Shown one piece after another: positions 33,888 to 46,608 of a stretch of DNA of 64,000 nt (position 1 is the stretch's first letter; each line of letters opens with the position of its first letter). Made by a program: the position numbers and the translations under genes. The notes below the pieces were generated by a model. It searched no databases and was not told the origin of the DNA. It saw only the letters and a list, made by a program, of their open reading frames with translations. The DNA lies in NCBI GenBank assembly GCA_013420905.1, contig JAAXNY010000004.1, forward strand, positions 4,278,001 to 4,342,000, written 5' to 3'. The stretch is from Collybia mongolica (taxonomy: Eukaryota > Basidiomycota > Agaricomycetes > Agaricales > Clitocybaceae).

Positions 33888-35317
33888 TCTGTATGATGCT
33901 TGTGGATTTTGTGTGTCTTCTAGACGACAAGAGGATATCTGTGGCTCGAGGTCGGTAGAGGAGAGCGCAGTAAACGTCGGCTGGAGCAGCGGAGTAGGAG
34001 ATAGTTAACAAAGTGCGTTGTGTTTGGGAGTTATATTTCCCAACTAATTTAGAATTAACAGGTGGAGTTCGTTGCTATTTCCGTGTGTGGGGGACGTTAC
34101 TAAAGACCTAGACAGGGCGATCCCCTCAACTAAATAGTCGGTGCTCAAGACGGTGGCATGGTCACGTGGTGCCACTGTCCTCGACACTGTCCTTTGTCAA
34201 AGCATTAATATTCCGTGGCCGCATCCGGATTCGGACGTGAACAATGGGCTTTGAGAATTGTGCTGAGCTCCTCCCCATGGCCCATGGCCAAGACCCTGTT
34301 TGAAAAGATCCGTCGTTGACAACTGTTTGGCCTATCACACTGTTCCGTCGTCGGTGTTGCCTCGTGGTATGCAAACGTGTAGCGCAGGACTGGCAAGAAA
34401 TCTGAATCGTGGGCCGCCCACCCACGGGCGCAAACCCCATTGGGGCTTTATCGTTTTGCAGACGTTCCTTTTGTGTTTATTTGGCGGCCGGCCGCCTTCC
34501 TCTCGCCATACCGGCGGGAACCTCGTGCTGGTCGCTAGATCTAATCTTGTACGCTGACGTAGTCATGCTTTACGGTATGTATTATGCCACCCTTTTGCAC
34601 GTTGACTTTGAGCTGAGGAGGAATCATCTTGCCAGCGTTCTCTATTCTCTGCTGGGTTTGCAAAATGTAATTGAGAATGTGACGCATGGTGCATATTATA
34701 TCGTAATTTATCGACATCTAATTACGTGTTTCATTGAGCGCAGGTGAATACTATGTAGGCACCCGCGATTCGGTCGATTTCAGACTTACGAAGAGCTCCG
34801 CAGTCAGGAGCCTTATTACTTGCGACTATGAGGTCACCAAGCTGACAGACAACCGATCTCCCGGACTTGCATCAGGGACGAAGAGACGGTGCAACGAGGC
34901 CCGTCGTCTCTTGTGCCCGGCACGATACGAGGTGTTGCATTGGTACCAGATGTAGCTTTGGCCCTGAAAACTAATCGTCGATCTACTCATGCTCACAGCG
35001 TGGTTTGTCTGCGATAATATCCGAAGAGTTCAAAAGAACACCAAACATACCGAACGTCGGGTTAGTTTTCTACTTGCTCGAGCCACGGAGTCGGGTCGCA
35101 CCCATAGAGCGGCCCTCCCAGCCTCAGAATTGATGTCTATGAGGCGCCTTGGGTATCGATCTCCATTTTTCAGTGCTCGTTACCTTACTTATACCTTCTC
35201 GCGATGCGCGCAAAAATAACGTATCATACATATATTAAGTAGTTCTTACAGTGCCTTGAAGTGTATTGTTATCCTCACCGCTCGTCGTAAACTGCAACGC
35301 GATATAACAACGATCCC
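33888..35317. other. Intergenic, no gene seen
   Basis: Upstream of the disordered-protein gene and downstream of the minus-strand gene at 35318. Frames here lack motifs. Confidence 0.4.
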
Positions 35318-35755
35318 TCATTTGCCCTTCCCCTCAATAATCGCAGCGCTAACACCCAGCAGAGACCCATATCCCCCATTTGCCTGCACCGGGCTATTCG
35401 GCGGCGCCCGGACGTCCTCAGAAAGGGGTTCGCGTGACCCAGGTCCAAGCGCAAGTCCCCTTGCGCTCGATGCTAGTATAGCGTCATACGTAACATTGTT
35501 GAGGATAAGATCGGCTAGCGATGTGCTGGGATGCCCCTCGGCGAATCCAGACCCGGATACGGGGTTGTGCGTGTCCTTCCCGACGGAAGGAGGTAGGGTA
35601 TCTTCTTGGGGAGCAGGGGGGGTAGTATTATGGGCGCTGGCGAGAGCAGAAGAGAAGTTTGTGCCGTCGAGTACGAGATCTGCGAGGGAGTGGATCGGCA
35701 TGGCCGATCTGGAGGATTCGTTGTCAGGTTGAACATGTTCGTCATGGTGTGGCAT
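35318..35755 (-). CDS. Small protein with two SLADL repeats
   Basis: The frame is open from 35776. The second Met, at 35755 (MPHHDEHVQPDN), is the likely start, giving 145 aa. The protein contains the same 19-residue motif twice: SLADLVLDGTNFSSALASA near residue 23 and SLADLILNNVTYDAILASS near residue 80. They are separated by Pro/Gly/Ser-rich linkers. The repeats look like short amphipathic helices, which suggests a protein-binding motif displayed twice. No known family is recognised. Confidence 0.55.
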   Translation of the reverse strand: MPHHDEHVQPDNESSRSAMPIHSLADLVLDGTNFSSALASAHNTTPPAPQEDTLPPSVGKDTHNPVSGSGFAEGHPSTSLADLILNNVTYDAILASSARGLALGPGSREPLSEDVRAPPNSPVQANGGYGSLLGVSAAIIEGKGK

Positions 35756-36546
35756 GATGATGTCTCGTATAAACAAGTACTGGTAGGAGGGTATGTGAGG
35801 TACGTGGTTAATGTGTTTGTTTGAGCAGTTTATATGTGCTGATATTCACCAGGGGTGCGTTGTACAGAGACTTTCGGTGATGTGGATCGTTCTCGAAAAC
35901 AAATCACAATTGTATCGTTTCAGTTGAAGGTTGTCCGTTGCGACCTTATATATCCATTGTGATCAACCGAGGTAGGCTGTGCTACGGCGCGCTGACTAAA
36001 GCGCCCAAGTGTGGTCGCACGGGGGATTGTGCTTGTAACTCGTAGTCATGAACCTAGCATACCTCACCAGTACCAGCTCTATATGTTCGAACGAGGTCCA
36101 CAGATACCCAGCACCAATTATCGCTATCGGCAACTATACCGTCTGGAACGCTGACTCCTCTCGCCGAGTATTTTGGTCATAAGGGAGCATAAGAAACTCG
36201 AAGGTTTGAAGTGAAGACAAAGCCATAATAATAAACTGTGGGTAGCTGTAGGTCCATGTTTGCTTGCGTTGGTTGCTCAACGTCAGGGGTGCACCGGGTG
36301 CAAAAAGTGAGCAGATGCCGAACATATGCCGATTTCATTTCAGATCAGAGATGTGCAGCGTAAACGTGATTCAATAATAATCAAAAGAAATTGTCCAAGG
36401 AATGACTGGGAATATGGGTCGCGTATGGTGGGTAAATAACGGGATTATGTCTAAGCTTGAGAAATGGGGGATGAAGTTCGTGGGAAGTACGGTATAGAAG
36501 TGTGGAAGGGATATCCTTTTTTTCCAACGGCTGTGAGTTTCTAAAC
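35756..36546. other. Intergenic, upstream of the SLADL gene
   Basis: A TATA-like tatataag on the minus strand lies at about 35943-35951, some 190 bases upstream of the likely start. No gene seen in the rest. Confidence 0.35.
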
Positions 36547-37055
36547 CTACAAGACCGCGACAATGCCTGCCAGGACACCCGCAATGATACCACCCTGTCC
36601 TGCACTCATGGCGGATGCTCCGCTGGATGGAGCAGACGAGCCGGACGCCGAGGGAGAGGTCGAGTTGCTCGTTCCGGAGGCACCTGGTGTCTCAGAGTCC
36701 GTTATTGCGGAAGGGAGAGCACTGTGTTGGAGTCCCGTTAGCTCAAGTTCCATCTCTATCGATAGGTTGAGGAAACGTACCTGGGGAGGGCTCCTCCTGT
36801 GCTGGCAGGTCCAGGGGCGGTCAACGAGCCCGAGGGGGCAGGTACACCTGGTACGCTCGGAGTGCCGGCCCCAGTCGCAGTGGAAACCCCCGTACCTGTC
36901 CCAGTGGGAACTCCAGTAGAGGCCCCAGTGCCAGTGGCAGTGTCAGAAGGGGCCCCTGTTGCAGGTCCAGAAGCAGCAGAGGAGTCTGTCCCTTGAGCAT
37001 AGACAGAAGCCACGAGCATGAACAAGGATGCGACGCTAGCGATTGAGAATTTCAT
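36547..37055 (-). CDS. GPI-anchored Ser/Thr/Pro/Gly-rich cell-wall protein, 149 aa
   Basis: Two exons, 36781-37055 and 36547-36721, are joined over a 59-base intron. The protein has a signal peptide (MKFSIASVASLFMLVASVYA), a mucin-like region dominated by Gly, Thr, Ser and Pro (TGTGASTGVPTGTGTGVST), and a C-terminal small-residue site followed by a hydrophobic tail (GGIIAGVLAGIVAVL). This is the plan of fungal GPI-anchored wall proteins, heavily O-glycosylated and attached to the plasma membrane or wall glucan. The specific role is unknown. Confidence 0.8.
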
Positions 37056-37138
37056 GGCGATGATATGGATCGGCTCGGGTGGGCGATGGTAGTGGGTGGG
37101 ACGAAGGTGTTTGGGGTTGGAAAGAAGGAATGGCAGCC

Positions 37139-37145
37139 TTTTATA
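37139..37145 (-). promoter_or_regulatory. TATA box of the GPI-protein gene
   Basis: TATAAAA on the minus strand, about 85 bases upstream of the ATG at 37055, well placed for a strong TATA promoter as often seen in abundant cell-wall protein genes. Confidence 0.5.
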
Positions 37146-39931
37146 CTAAACCCACCCGAGCGTGACGTGAGTCCGGCCATGTCGACATGCGATATTACCC
37201 ACGCTGCAGTGTTCTGACTGCGCATGTGGAGTATCTGCCCTTATTGATATCGAAGTATGCACCACCGCCTGACAACGACTAGTGTTATATGGAAGGCGCG
37301 ATCACTTTGTGGAGATTATAAGGCGCCGGCGGTGCTTTAACGAAGGTAATTGTGGTGCAAACTGCGGCCCCATCATATAAAATTTCACTAGAGTGGGCCG
37401 GTATTCATCGCGAATGTGGAGTGAATATAGACTCGTTTCGAGGGTTGTGATTTTAGGGTGGCTTGGCGACAACTTCTTTGAATGTCACATTTCAATGACG
37501 TCATCATCGTTTCGGGGTGGTTTTTCCATGCGGACGAAAACTATTTGAGGATAGAGTCAGAGCCACGCTAAAAGAAAAATGACTGACATGCGTAACATGT
37601 AACAGCGAGTGATATTCATCTGCTGACAGGGAGGTCAAAAATATTCTCTATTTCCCAACGGTCGTCATCTTGCGGTTGAATGGTGCCACGTTGATGACGT
37701 CTAGGAAAATAATATATCTGTAACCCTGAGAAGACAGGTGGGATCGGCTGAGAGAAAAGTAGAGGTTTTTGGTTTGCATGAATGCATTCCGACTGAGTAT
37801 CGAATTCCTGGATGACGTGTAGAGGAAAAATGGTGGCGGGCCCGTGGGAGGGGCAGTAGCCCCGTGACAACACGACGGACTGCGCAAAAGAACCTGACAT
37901 ACTGTGAAACAGGGTAAGAATCAAATGTGTACATATGCCCAGGATCTTCAGGTCAGTCACACACATAGAACCAGGGTATTGCAACGCCTGCCCTGCAATG
38001 ACCATCATCCTGAGATTTTCCTCCCACTTTCCACCAGGTTTGAATGCTGATGTGGTGGTATCTTCGCTTTTTCCGTTGGGACTGCCGACACGGAGACCAA
38101 CATGTAGTGCCTATAATACTCTGGCCGACTTCCATGACAAGTTCATTTACGCTAGCCGAGAGCGCATTATCGACGAAGCCTCTTGTAAGGCAACTGTCGA
38201 AGGCTAGGGGGTTGTCAAAGAAGGTTTAAAACGACATTGTCCTGTGCCTTACCTTCAAAATACGTGCGTATCTCCACCGGCCAATTTACACTACATCGGG
38301 CGGAACGATTTCGCAGTCGTCACTCCACTTGATACTATTTCGGGCGAGAGAGTGTTGGCGCTGCTGCTGCGGGTGGAGATGGTGGTGGCGGCGGTGATGG
38401 TGATAGTGGTGATGGTGGATCATTTGCGTTGTTTCAAGCGCGAAACATTGCAGCAATTACAAATCGGGGTAAATCTCCATTCCCCGAGCGCCTCAAGGGT
38501 ATGATGAGAGATGAATAACGGCTTCGCAACGACCTTGTTCATGGATGATCGTATTTGCAACCCCTCGATATTATTCTCGATAAGTTTTGATTCCCGAACG
38601 ACGCATGGCTTGATGAACGGATCGACGCTCGCATTCTTTGGACGTACGCACTATGGATCGCAGCTGGATGAGGACGTTGTTTTCTTAATGGACGAAGAAC
38701 AAAATTTTACGCCTTACCTGTGGAGGTTCACCCTAGCCTTTCGCCGAGGCAACATATAGAAACCACAGAGCCCTTGCCACCTCCGACCACGCTGCTCATT
38801 GCTGCACTGCTCCGCCTGTTCCGAACGCACCAAGGTCGCTCTCCCAAGACCATCTGCCTCTTCTTCCTAGATGTCTGATGCTCGGGTGGATATGATAAAA
38901 ATCGGCGTGGGCACTGTTCTGGGGGTTACGGCTGCTGAGTCTGAAAGGACGTTCTTGTTTATCAGAGATTTTCGCGCGGAATTGAGATAGACCCTGGATG
39001 GCAGGCTCGACCGCTCGATGGTGCTCTCGGTGAGATGATGTTGAACGACAATCATGATCCATACACTATCAGATATGACTGGATGAGAATGCTCTCGCGC
39101 GAGGATCAAGTTTATAACGTGCCTGTGGACTCTAGATGCTCAGTCCAGCAGCTAGTGCTCGTCGAAACACCCCCACACTCTCTGCAATCCCGAAGTCCTC
39201 CATGACAGAACCTTGGTATGGCTCATCCAGTAGGGGAGCCTCCGTCGCCGTTCGCTCGATTACTTGTCGCTGTGCTGCTCCTCCATTCTTGAAGTATGGC
39301 CTCTTCATCCCGGCACATTTTGTTTCCCTGTATGGGAACCGGACAGTAGTTTGCGGGATATCTTGGTTCGAGGAATTGGGGTCATGAGGAAAGGGAAACA
39401 AACGACGCGTCTGATTGGCAATGTTTTGTCGAAATTTTTGATTTCACATATATTGGTGCTGCGCAAGTGCTGCGGAGACCTGCTTGCGAAAATCTATCCC
39501 AGATATTCTATCTTATCAGTTGCTTCTCACTGACCTTCAGGCTACGTAGTGTGTCAGATGGAAACCATGGAAACCAGAGTCGTGATGAATTGTCGCAAAT
39601 TCCGGGTTTTGCATCAAGGCTTTGGTAGAATCAGGATCCAGTTCAAATAAGTTGAAACTACTTTTTACTGTGTCTTTCGTGCGTTTACCAATGGGCATTA
39701 TTTCGTTTTTCCAGAATTGTAGAGGTTCACATATGGGGCTTGAGCGCAACCTCTAATAAACGTCGGAGAAATAATACAGAGCGGGCGAGGAAATTTCGTA
39801 TAGGTAGCGAAAAAACATCACAGTCCATTACAGTACAGTTTCAAGTAATGGAAAATGGCTCACTGACTCTTTTATGTCATGAATACAAACACTAAAAGCT
39901 ATTTACGGCGTACACACCACCCAGCCACCCC
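37146..39931. other. Long spacer with only uncertain frames
   Basis: No gene could be supported. Frames with somewhat protein-like composition are 37616-38008 minus and 39132-39401 minus (TTVRFPYRETKCAG...QVIERTATEAP), but neither has recognisable motifs or a clean exon structure. A GGT/GAT-rich low-complexity run lies at about 38377-38423. The stretch may hold remnants of decayed genes. Confidence 0.35.
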
Positions 39932-42891
39932 TCAGAATCGAAGTTTCAATAACTCCTGGCTTGCTACACTCATCCTTTCTAGTTTTTTCAATAACTCCTC
40001 TCTCTTCCCAGAGATCCCCGGGCTCTCCTGCGCCAGTTCCTTACAGATAAGATGCCCATCAGGGCCACTGATACCAAGGCCCGTGTTTAACATCTTCAGG
40101 ACACCCTGACGGATCCCACGAACGAGATCACGGTCCACAGCCAACGGTACGTTATCGACGAACCTCTTATACGCGACTGCAGAGCCTTCATCAACGAGCT
40201 TTTCAAGAACAGCGGGGATTTGCACCTTACCTTGGAAGTACGCGCGTACGTCTGCCATAATAACGAGGGCGTGCTCCATCCCGTCGGGAGGGATCAACTT
40301 CGCAAAATCTTCAGGCTTGAGGCCATTGATGCCAGCCTCGGCCAGCGCAGCGATAGCCCTGGATAACGGCGAATCATGTGGTTTTCCGGCCTGGGATTGG
40401 ACAGAAGCCGCTACCTGGGGATGACATTCCTTCTCTCGTGCATCGCGGTAATGTGACAGGAATTTATGTTTGTAGTCCTGGAGGTAATGATCATTCAGGG
40501 TGAACGGACGCTCTTCAATATCCAAGAGCCAAGTTATATGCCTTTCGGTCTTGTCCATACACTTTCTCAGGTGTTCCTGCATTAAAGCCCTGTAATTTCA
40601 GTGATCAGCGATCAGAGTGCAAGATTGTTACGAAACAGGGTAGAATGAGATTTACCTGACGCGCTGCTCCAGTCCTCCCTGGCCAAAAGTGGAGAAGTGT
40701 TGAGCAACGAGCTCCTTGACGTGTTCGTTGATGATCGCAAAGACGGTCTTGCAAAGGACCTGGGCAGGTGTATTCCATTGTTTGATAATGTCCTTGATGA
40801 AATTCTCTTGAACAACGAAGGGGTAGTTGCCCTGCAGTTCTCGTGTGCGGGCTCTACGGGTAACGACGACGTGAGGATGTTATTGCACAAGATCATGCTT
40901 TGGTGTGACGTACTCGTCCGCCCGATCCATCACCTCGTCGATATAGATAGCATTTGGTATGGTTTGAGGAGGTTCAGACGGTTTGTGAACCGTAGTTGCT
41001 GCTTCTGAGTATGGGCTTTGAATCTTCTCATAGGTGGTTGCGCACTCCTCCATAGGGGGTCTTCCACGACCTTCTGTCGTTGAAATTGAGCACCTCATTA
41101 ACTCAAAGATCACTCAGCACTCACCTATAATGACCTTTTCACATTTACTTGAGCGACCAGCGTCTTCGCCCTCCTCGTTTTCCAAGAATGATGGCTCCTT
41201 GAAAGCCTTTGTCCCAGCATACCGCTTTTCGAAGGAAACAAACTCGGGTGCGGTGCTCCGGACGGTCCGCCGAAAAGCATTGTGCGCAGGACGGATCGTT
41301 TGCATAATCCCATCCTTGTCCGGGACACCTTCGACGCGCTTGGAAAGGTCCGCCACGAAGTCGTACAACAGGGACGCAATTTCATTGTAAGTGTCACGAG
41401 AAGGCTCTTTTGGGAGCTTGCCTAGGGCTGCTTTGGTGCTCAGAATCGATTTCTCCAGTTCGTCTTGGATCTCCGGTATTCTGTACAAGAGAACCAACCC
41501 CTTCTGCTCTGATATACTCGCTCAGTAGAAATAGAACATACCGTTTTGATATTAGGTCCGAAAGAATAGAACTCAACCGTGACACCAAGTTGGTGGTACC
41601 GAGATACTTTTTGTACATATCATCGAGTTCGCACCAAGGGGATGTGAAGGAGAAGAACTGCTCCTCACTCCGCCGTGCGTCCGTCCAGCTCATACCTCGT
41701 TTCAAGTCATTTGAACCAGGTTGCTTGACACAGTACCAATTGTTTTCGAGGGGCTCCTTCTCGTTCCGAACAAAACCCAGCCAGTTTGGTTCCTCGCCAG
41801 TGGGGATACGATCAGGCTTCGTCAAGACACCTGCCTCGAAAATGAATAATGTATGGAGGATGTCGAATGATATGGGGGCATACCGATAGTGCGCTTTCCT
41901 TCTGGATCATGGACCTTTGCAAGTTCCTGGGCTCCCTGGTTCTGGAAGTCCGCTGAGGGAGACCTATAAGACAAAGGAATAAAAAGTGAATGGGGGACAT
42001 ACTCTCGCAGGCGACGGTCAGAAGAATAATGCAGCTTGGCTTTTTGATATACGACGCGGCCAAATTCTCGATGAGGGTGATATCATTCTTGTTGCCGTCT
42101 CTTCCAACTCCAGCAATCAAGCCTACGAGGAGACAATTAGCTATTCCCTCCAGCCAAATAACTATGCCAGAGAACAATCACCTGGCAAATCGCAGAACGA
42201 GAGGTCTGCTACATCCGGTCCGCTGATCTGCAATGAGACCCGGTCCAGTGAAAAATTTACTTCGGGCTCCGACTGGTCGTCGTCGTCCTCAGCTGTAAGG
42301 AAGTACTTCGCCGATTTCCCTGGGTTCAAGATCGCACGCTGGGCGCGTCTGATGCGGTCCTCGACTTCGCATTTAGCGTTTTCAAAAATGGCGTCGCCAA
42401 ACTGTTCCACGGAAACTTTTCTATCTTTGGTCCTGTGGAGAGACACGATACACCTCCAGTCGTTGGAGGAACGCGAGAGGCGGCATTCAGTGGGGCACCT
42501 AAAAACATCGACAAATCGGATGGGAGCATAATAACATTGAGGCGAAAAATAGAGTTACCGAGTGCATGTCCCCGCGGCGCGTGGCAGCGTTATACCAGAG
42601 ATAGATTCGATGAGTGACGACTTTCCAGCGCTCTGGGATCCTATCACAGCGACCATGGGCAAATCGATATCAACTTGTACACTGTTTCCGATTAGGTTTA
42701 GCATTTAGAACGCCATAAAAAGCCACCAATGCTCACCCAGTATTTTGGAGGCGGTTAATAAGATCGAGCATGCGCCGCCTGTCTTGCGATAACTGGGGGT
42801 TGGAGAGGCCGACGCCCTGGTCGTTGCCACTCATGTAGGGGTCAGAAAGAGAGGAATCAGGAGAGGAGTGATCAAATGAAGCCTCGCTCAT
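39932..42891 (-). CDS. Dynamin-like large GTPase (fungal Mx-like group)
   Basis: A multi-exon gene beginning MSEASFDHSSPDSSLSDPYM at 42891. The GTPase domain has the P-loop GSQSAGKSS with the following dynamin signature (LPRAAGTCTR), the switch and G3 motif FCDLPG, and G4 TKPD. The middle or stalk region includes LISKRLPEIQDELEKS. The C-terminal GTPase effector domain contains ALMQEHLRKCMDKTERHITW and VDNVPLAVDRDLVRGI. No PH domain or Pro-rich domain is visible, so it resembles the short dynamin-like or Mx-type proteins common in Agaricomycetes. Dynamins assemble into helices on membranes and use GTP to remodel them. The size is roughly 750-800 aa. All key GTPase residues are present. Introns are about 50-65 bases. 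Confidence 0.92.
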
Positions 42892-43660
42892 TTCTGTAGG
42901 CTTGTTGAGAGTGCAATGAGGGTGCCGAGAATTGGGTGGTGGTTGGTGGAAGCTGGGGCCACCTGGTCCGTGGCAGGCCGAGGATATCCGTCATATATAG
43001 CCCCAAAACCCAGGAAGGCATCCGCTGGATATCCATCCACTATTTTGGCCGCTTTACGCGTAGAAACGACACTACGTGACGGCTAGAGAATGATCCAAGA
43101 AGCATTACTCGTGGCCACTGTAAGGTTCTGCTCGCATGGGTCAGCCCAAATGGTGGCCTGAAAAGACAACCAGTTCCCAATCCATCGATACCAACCGTGA
43201 TTAATTTAGCTAAAGGGTGTCGAGCAATATGGGTTGAGTGGATGGAGTAAAGAAAGTTCCTGGCCGGCGTCAATGTCGGAATCTACAATTCTAAATTTGG
43301 GCCAAGGGGACTTACCGGCAGATGCTGAGGCAGGATGGGGGGAGGTCCCCTTGACAGCCTTGTTCTAATTTATTAAATTTATTACCAAATGATAGGTAAT
43401 GAGCAGAACACATCCTATTAGTGTTCTGTGAGTTCAAATCGAAGTTTTCGACGTAAACAACAGCATGGGTCATTAATAAGCATCATGTGTATCATAGGTT
43501 ATCAGCTTTTTATCAATACACGCCCTCACCATCTATTTTTGTACCCAACCGAGACACGTCACGCCGACAAATCGTAAATGAGGAAAAAATAATCCAGCAA
43601 AAGCCAGTGAGCGCCTAACACTGCAATAACGCGAAATACCCTCACCAAATGATTTTTTTT
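42892..43660. other. Dynamin promoter and junction to the transposon block
   Basis: The dynamin upstream region. From about 43370 the sequence turns AT-rich and CpG-poor, marking the edge of the transposon nest. No gene seen. Confidence 0.45.
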
Positions 43661-44370
43661 ACTGAGTGTTACTGCTGATGCTTCTGATAATAACTCTGAT
43701 TCCGATATGGATACAGGTAATGGCCAGTCATCTCAGACATCAAGTGATTTGGAGGAGGAGCCCCACACTTCTGGATCCCAGCTGGGAGGTGAGCCTCTAA
43801 TGTTGCCAGGACTCCTAGGCTTGAACTGATTATTCTCACCACAATGTTCAACTACAGCTTTTTGGATCTTGCCACACTGCCCACATCACCACTGGATGCT
43901 GAAGATACCCTGGATGCAAGTGCTGAAAGTGGTGCAATTGGGCTAAACAACACTGATGATCACACTATTGTCACAGTAGCTGGACAATCTACCTGAGCCA
44001 TTGTTCTCACCCATGCATTCTCACTGCCCATTGTGGCATCATAAGGAGATATCTCCCATGAGAGGATCTGAAGCAATGATATGTGCTGATTGTGAGTTGT
44101 TAATAGAGAGTAAAGAGTCTATTGTGTGTGATGAACCTGGTTGTGATCAACATGTATGTGTGAGGGGATCACTTTTTTGTCCACATCTAGCTACATATCA
44201 GGATCATTATTGCACAGCTCACATATCATTGCTGTTACATCTATTATCCTGACACACACTGCCTTAACCCTTTAATAGATAATAGTTTACTCTGGACTGA
44301 CATATCATAGGTGGATTGTTGCAACAGTAAAGTTACTAATATCAGATTCTGTTGTTATTTGAGACTAGTA
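43661..44370 (+). mobile_element. Decayed transposon fragment with cysteine-rich frame
   Basis: An acidic stretch (NSDSDMDTGNGQSSQTSS) near 43690 is followed by a frame at 44001-44252 with spaced cysteines (ICADC, IVCDEPGCDQH). After that comes the 210-base repeat that is also present at 4280-4490. The two loci thus share an element family. No transposase signature is seen, and stops interrupt the frames. Confidence 0.4.
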
Positions 44371-44619
44371 ATGTGCAGGCCTGGCTTGAGAGGCCAGGTT
44401 TGTGGTTTGTAGAGAGTACAAGGTAAGTATTCAAGAAAAAACAAGTTTTTCCAGTATCCACTAGTATATTCAATGGAGTGCTAGTACTATGTGGAAATCT
44501 GCTTCAAGCATATAGCATGCAAATATACAACTGAATTGAATACTGATACCTCCTCTAATTCTAACTGCTGGCCTTGTAATTTGTGAGCATTTCTCTGAGC
44601 ATTAGAGAATGACAGGGGT

Positions 44620-44786
44620 AACCCCCGGGTAAATATTTTCTACCTGTACCCGTACCCCCCAATACCCTCACCCCTTCACGAGGGTAGGGGTTTTCAGGGG
44701 CTGGGGGTAGGGGTCTCAAGGGGTATGGGGGGTAGGCAGAACCCCCAGGGTTTTACCTAGGGGTATGGCATATATTTACGGCGCAA
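44620..44786. repeat. Probable hAT terminal region, G/C-run rich
   Basis: After a clear hAT stop codon at 44787 (minus strand) comes a region of alternating C-runs and G-runs (gtacccgtaccccccaatac, ggggctgggggtaggggtct). It begins near caggggtaaccccc at about 44611. CAGGGGT-type ends and such sub-terminal repeats are usual in hAT elements. The matching opposite terminus was not found. Confidence 0.45.
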
Positions 44787-46608
44787 CTAAATATTAATCG
44801 CATCCCAATCATTTTTGAGGTCCTCTTCCTCGTCAACCTCCGGAAGAGCCACTACTGCTCTAATATCAGTGTCTTTGACAAAACCCATCAAACTCCATGC
44901 CCCGACACACATCAGCGCACGAGTTGACTGCACTGACAGGCGGCTATGCAGGTGCGATAATAAAATGCGACCCTTGCTGAAGATCCATTCAACATTGACG
45001 GAGGTAGCTAAAAAACCAACATTACATCTTCTGGTGAACAGATTTCACCAACAGGTGACGCACCAGGGATGGTGAGATAATCCATCGCCATACGGGAGAG
45101 GCGGGGGTACATATGCCACCTCTCAAACCACCATGAAAGAACATCAACAACATGCTTGGGGTCACTACTGAGGTACCGCTCGAGTTCGTCACAAAGATCT
45201 GATGGCTTGGGTGCAGAGAGCGCCGGAAGTTGATCAAACATATTTTTTGATGATGATTTCATGAGTGGCTAGGATGGGGTCACCGTGAATACTAACTTCG
45301 GACGACAGAACTTGGAAAGCATACTTTGTCACCCAACTCGGACGGCTGCTCCTTCGAACGTGGCTTGTAACAGACCTCAAAGACATCACGTACGTCATCA
45401 TACGCCGCCTTGCACTGCTTCTTGGACCATCCAGTGTTCTTGAAGTATTCGAGCTTATGACGAGGGTGGAGAACTGGAAAGCATTAGAAAAGCCACTGTC
45501 AGACAGTAACAAAAGCCAAATACCCATCGCAATCCGATAAACATCCGAAAGATCAGTCTTCATGTAGTAACGGTTTAACGTACACTTTCCAAGTGTTAGA
45601 GCTGCCTGAATTGGCGCAGAGAACTGTTGATCGATGGAATTGGCTGTGAGAACATTGTTGATGCAGTCCATGGCAGGAATAACGGTCGCCAGGTTTGGGA
45701 TTCCATCACGCGAGAAAAACAAAGTTGCATCCTTGAAGACCTGATGGGTTACATATGGGACGAGGTGAATGATGCTGAACGAGACGGGGGCTCACCTTCA
45801 GCACCTCCCGCAATTGACAGGCTATCTCCCACTCCTCCTCATCCATCTCGTATTTTCGGAGCTTCATCTCTTTTTCGCCAGTGATGGTGTCAAGCGCCTC
45901 TCGAAATGCAAGGGCAAATTCAAGCATGTTGTATGTTGAATTCCATTGAGTGGTGACGTTGCGTGGCATCATCCAATCCTTCAGCTCAAGTTCATCAAGC
46001 ACAGCATACCAGCGGGGCAGGATGATGGTTGTTGAGTTTTTAATGGCATATGCCATCTTGCGGAGCTAGTCGGCCCATCCAAGTCAGCATCAACATAGGT
46101 GACGTCATTGATGGAGCGCCAAACTCACCTTTACCAACACCTGCCAAACAGGCTGTACATTTTTGTCAAATACCTTCTTCTCTGTTTCTGACAATTCCTC
46201 CTGCTCGTCCACCCAGCCATCTGTGTCATCATCATCAGTATCATCTCCTTCGCCCTGCCTCGTTTCAAGCTCCTCTTTGTTGAGATCTTCAGCCAATGCC
46301 ATCAACTCTTCCATCAACTCTTCCAGCTCCTCGTCAAACAACTCACTCCCTTTTGGCTTGGAGACATCAAAATGTTGAATTATGCTCCTTGCTATGAGGT
46401 TGACAATGTGGTCAAAGCACTGAGTTCGGTTTGATTCACCTGGAAATACGACCAAGAGATCTTTGAGAGCCGCAACCATTGTATCGTTGTTGGATGCATT
46501 ATCGCAGGTGATGCTGTTGATCTGGGCCACACAGTAAGAACTTCAGTGGAACTAATGTGATCTTCCACTCACTTTGTGAGTGATTGTGAAGTCATTAAGG
46601 ACTTTTGC
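44787..46608 (-). pseudogene. hAT transposase B, central and C-terminal part
   Basis: It reads on the minus strand KVLNDFTITHK, INSITCDNASNND with the catalytic-core style DN, FPGESNRTQCFDHIVNLIA, an acidic loop, LRKMAYAIKNSTT, WNSTYNMLEFAL, LFFSRDGIPNLATVIPAMD, TLNRYYMKTD..YRIAM, VLHPRHKLEYF, WWFERWHMYPRLSRMAMDYL and the hAT dimerisation end LLSHLHSRLSVQSTRAL. Introns of 50-65 bases are clean, and the frame is open to the stop at 44787-44789. It is cut off upstream at 46608 by a MITE. The missing preceding part lies, inverted, at 47591-47891. The protein cannot be made from this locus as it stands. Confidence 0.85.
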
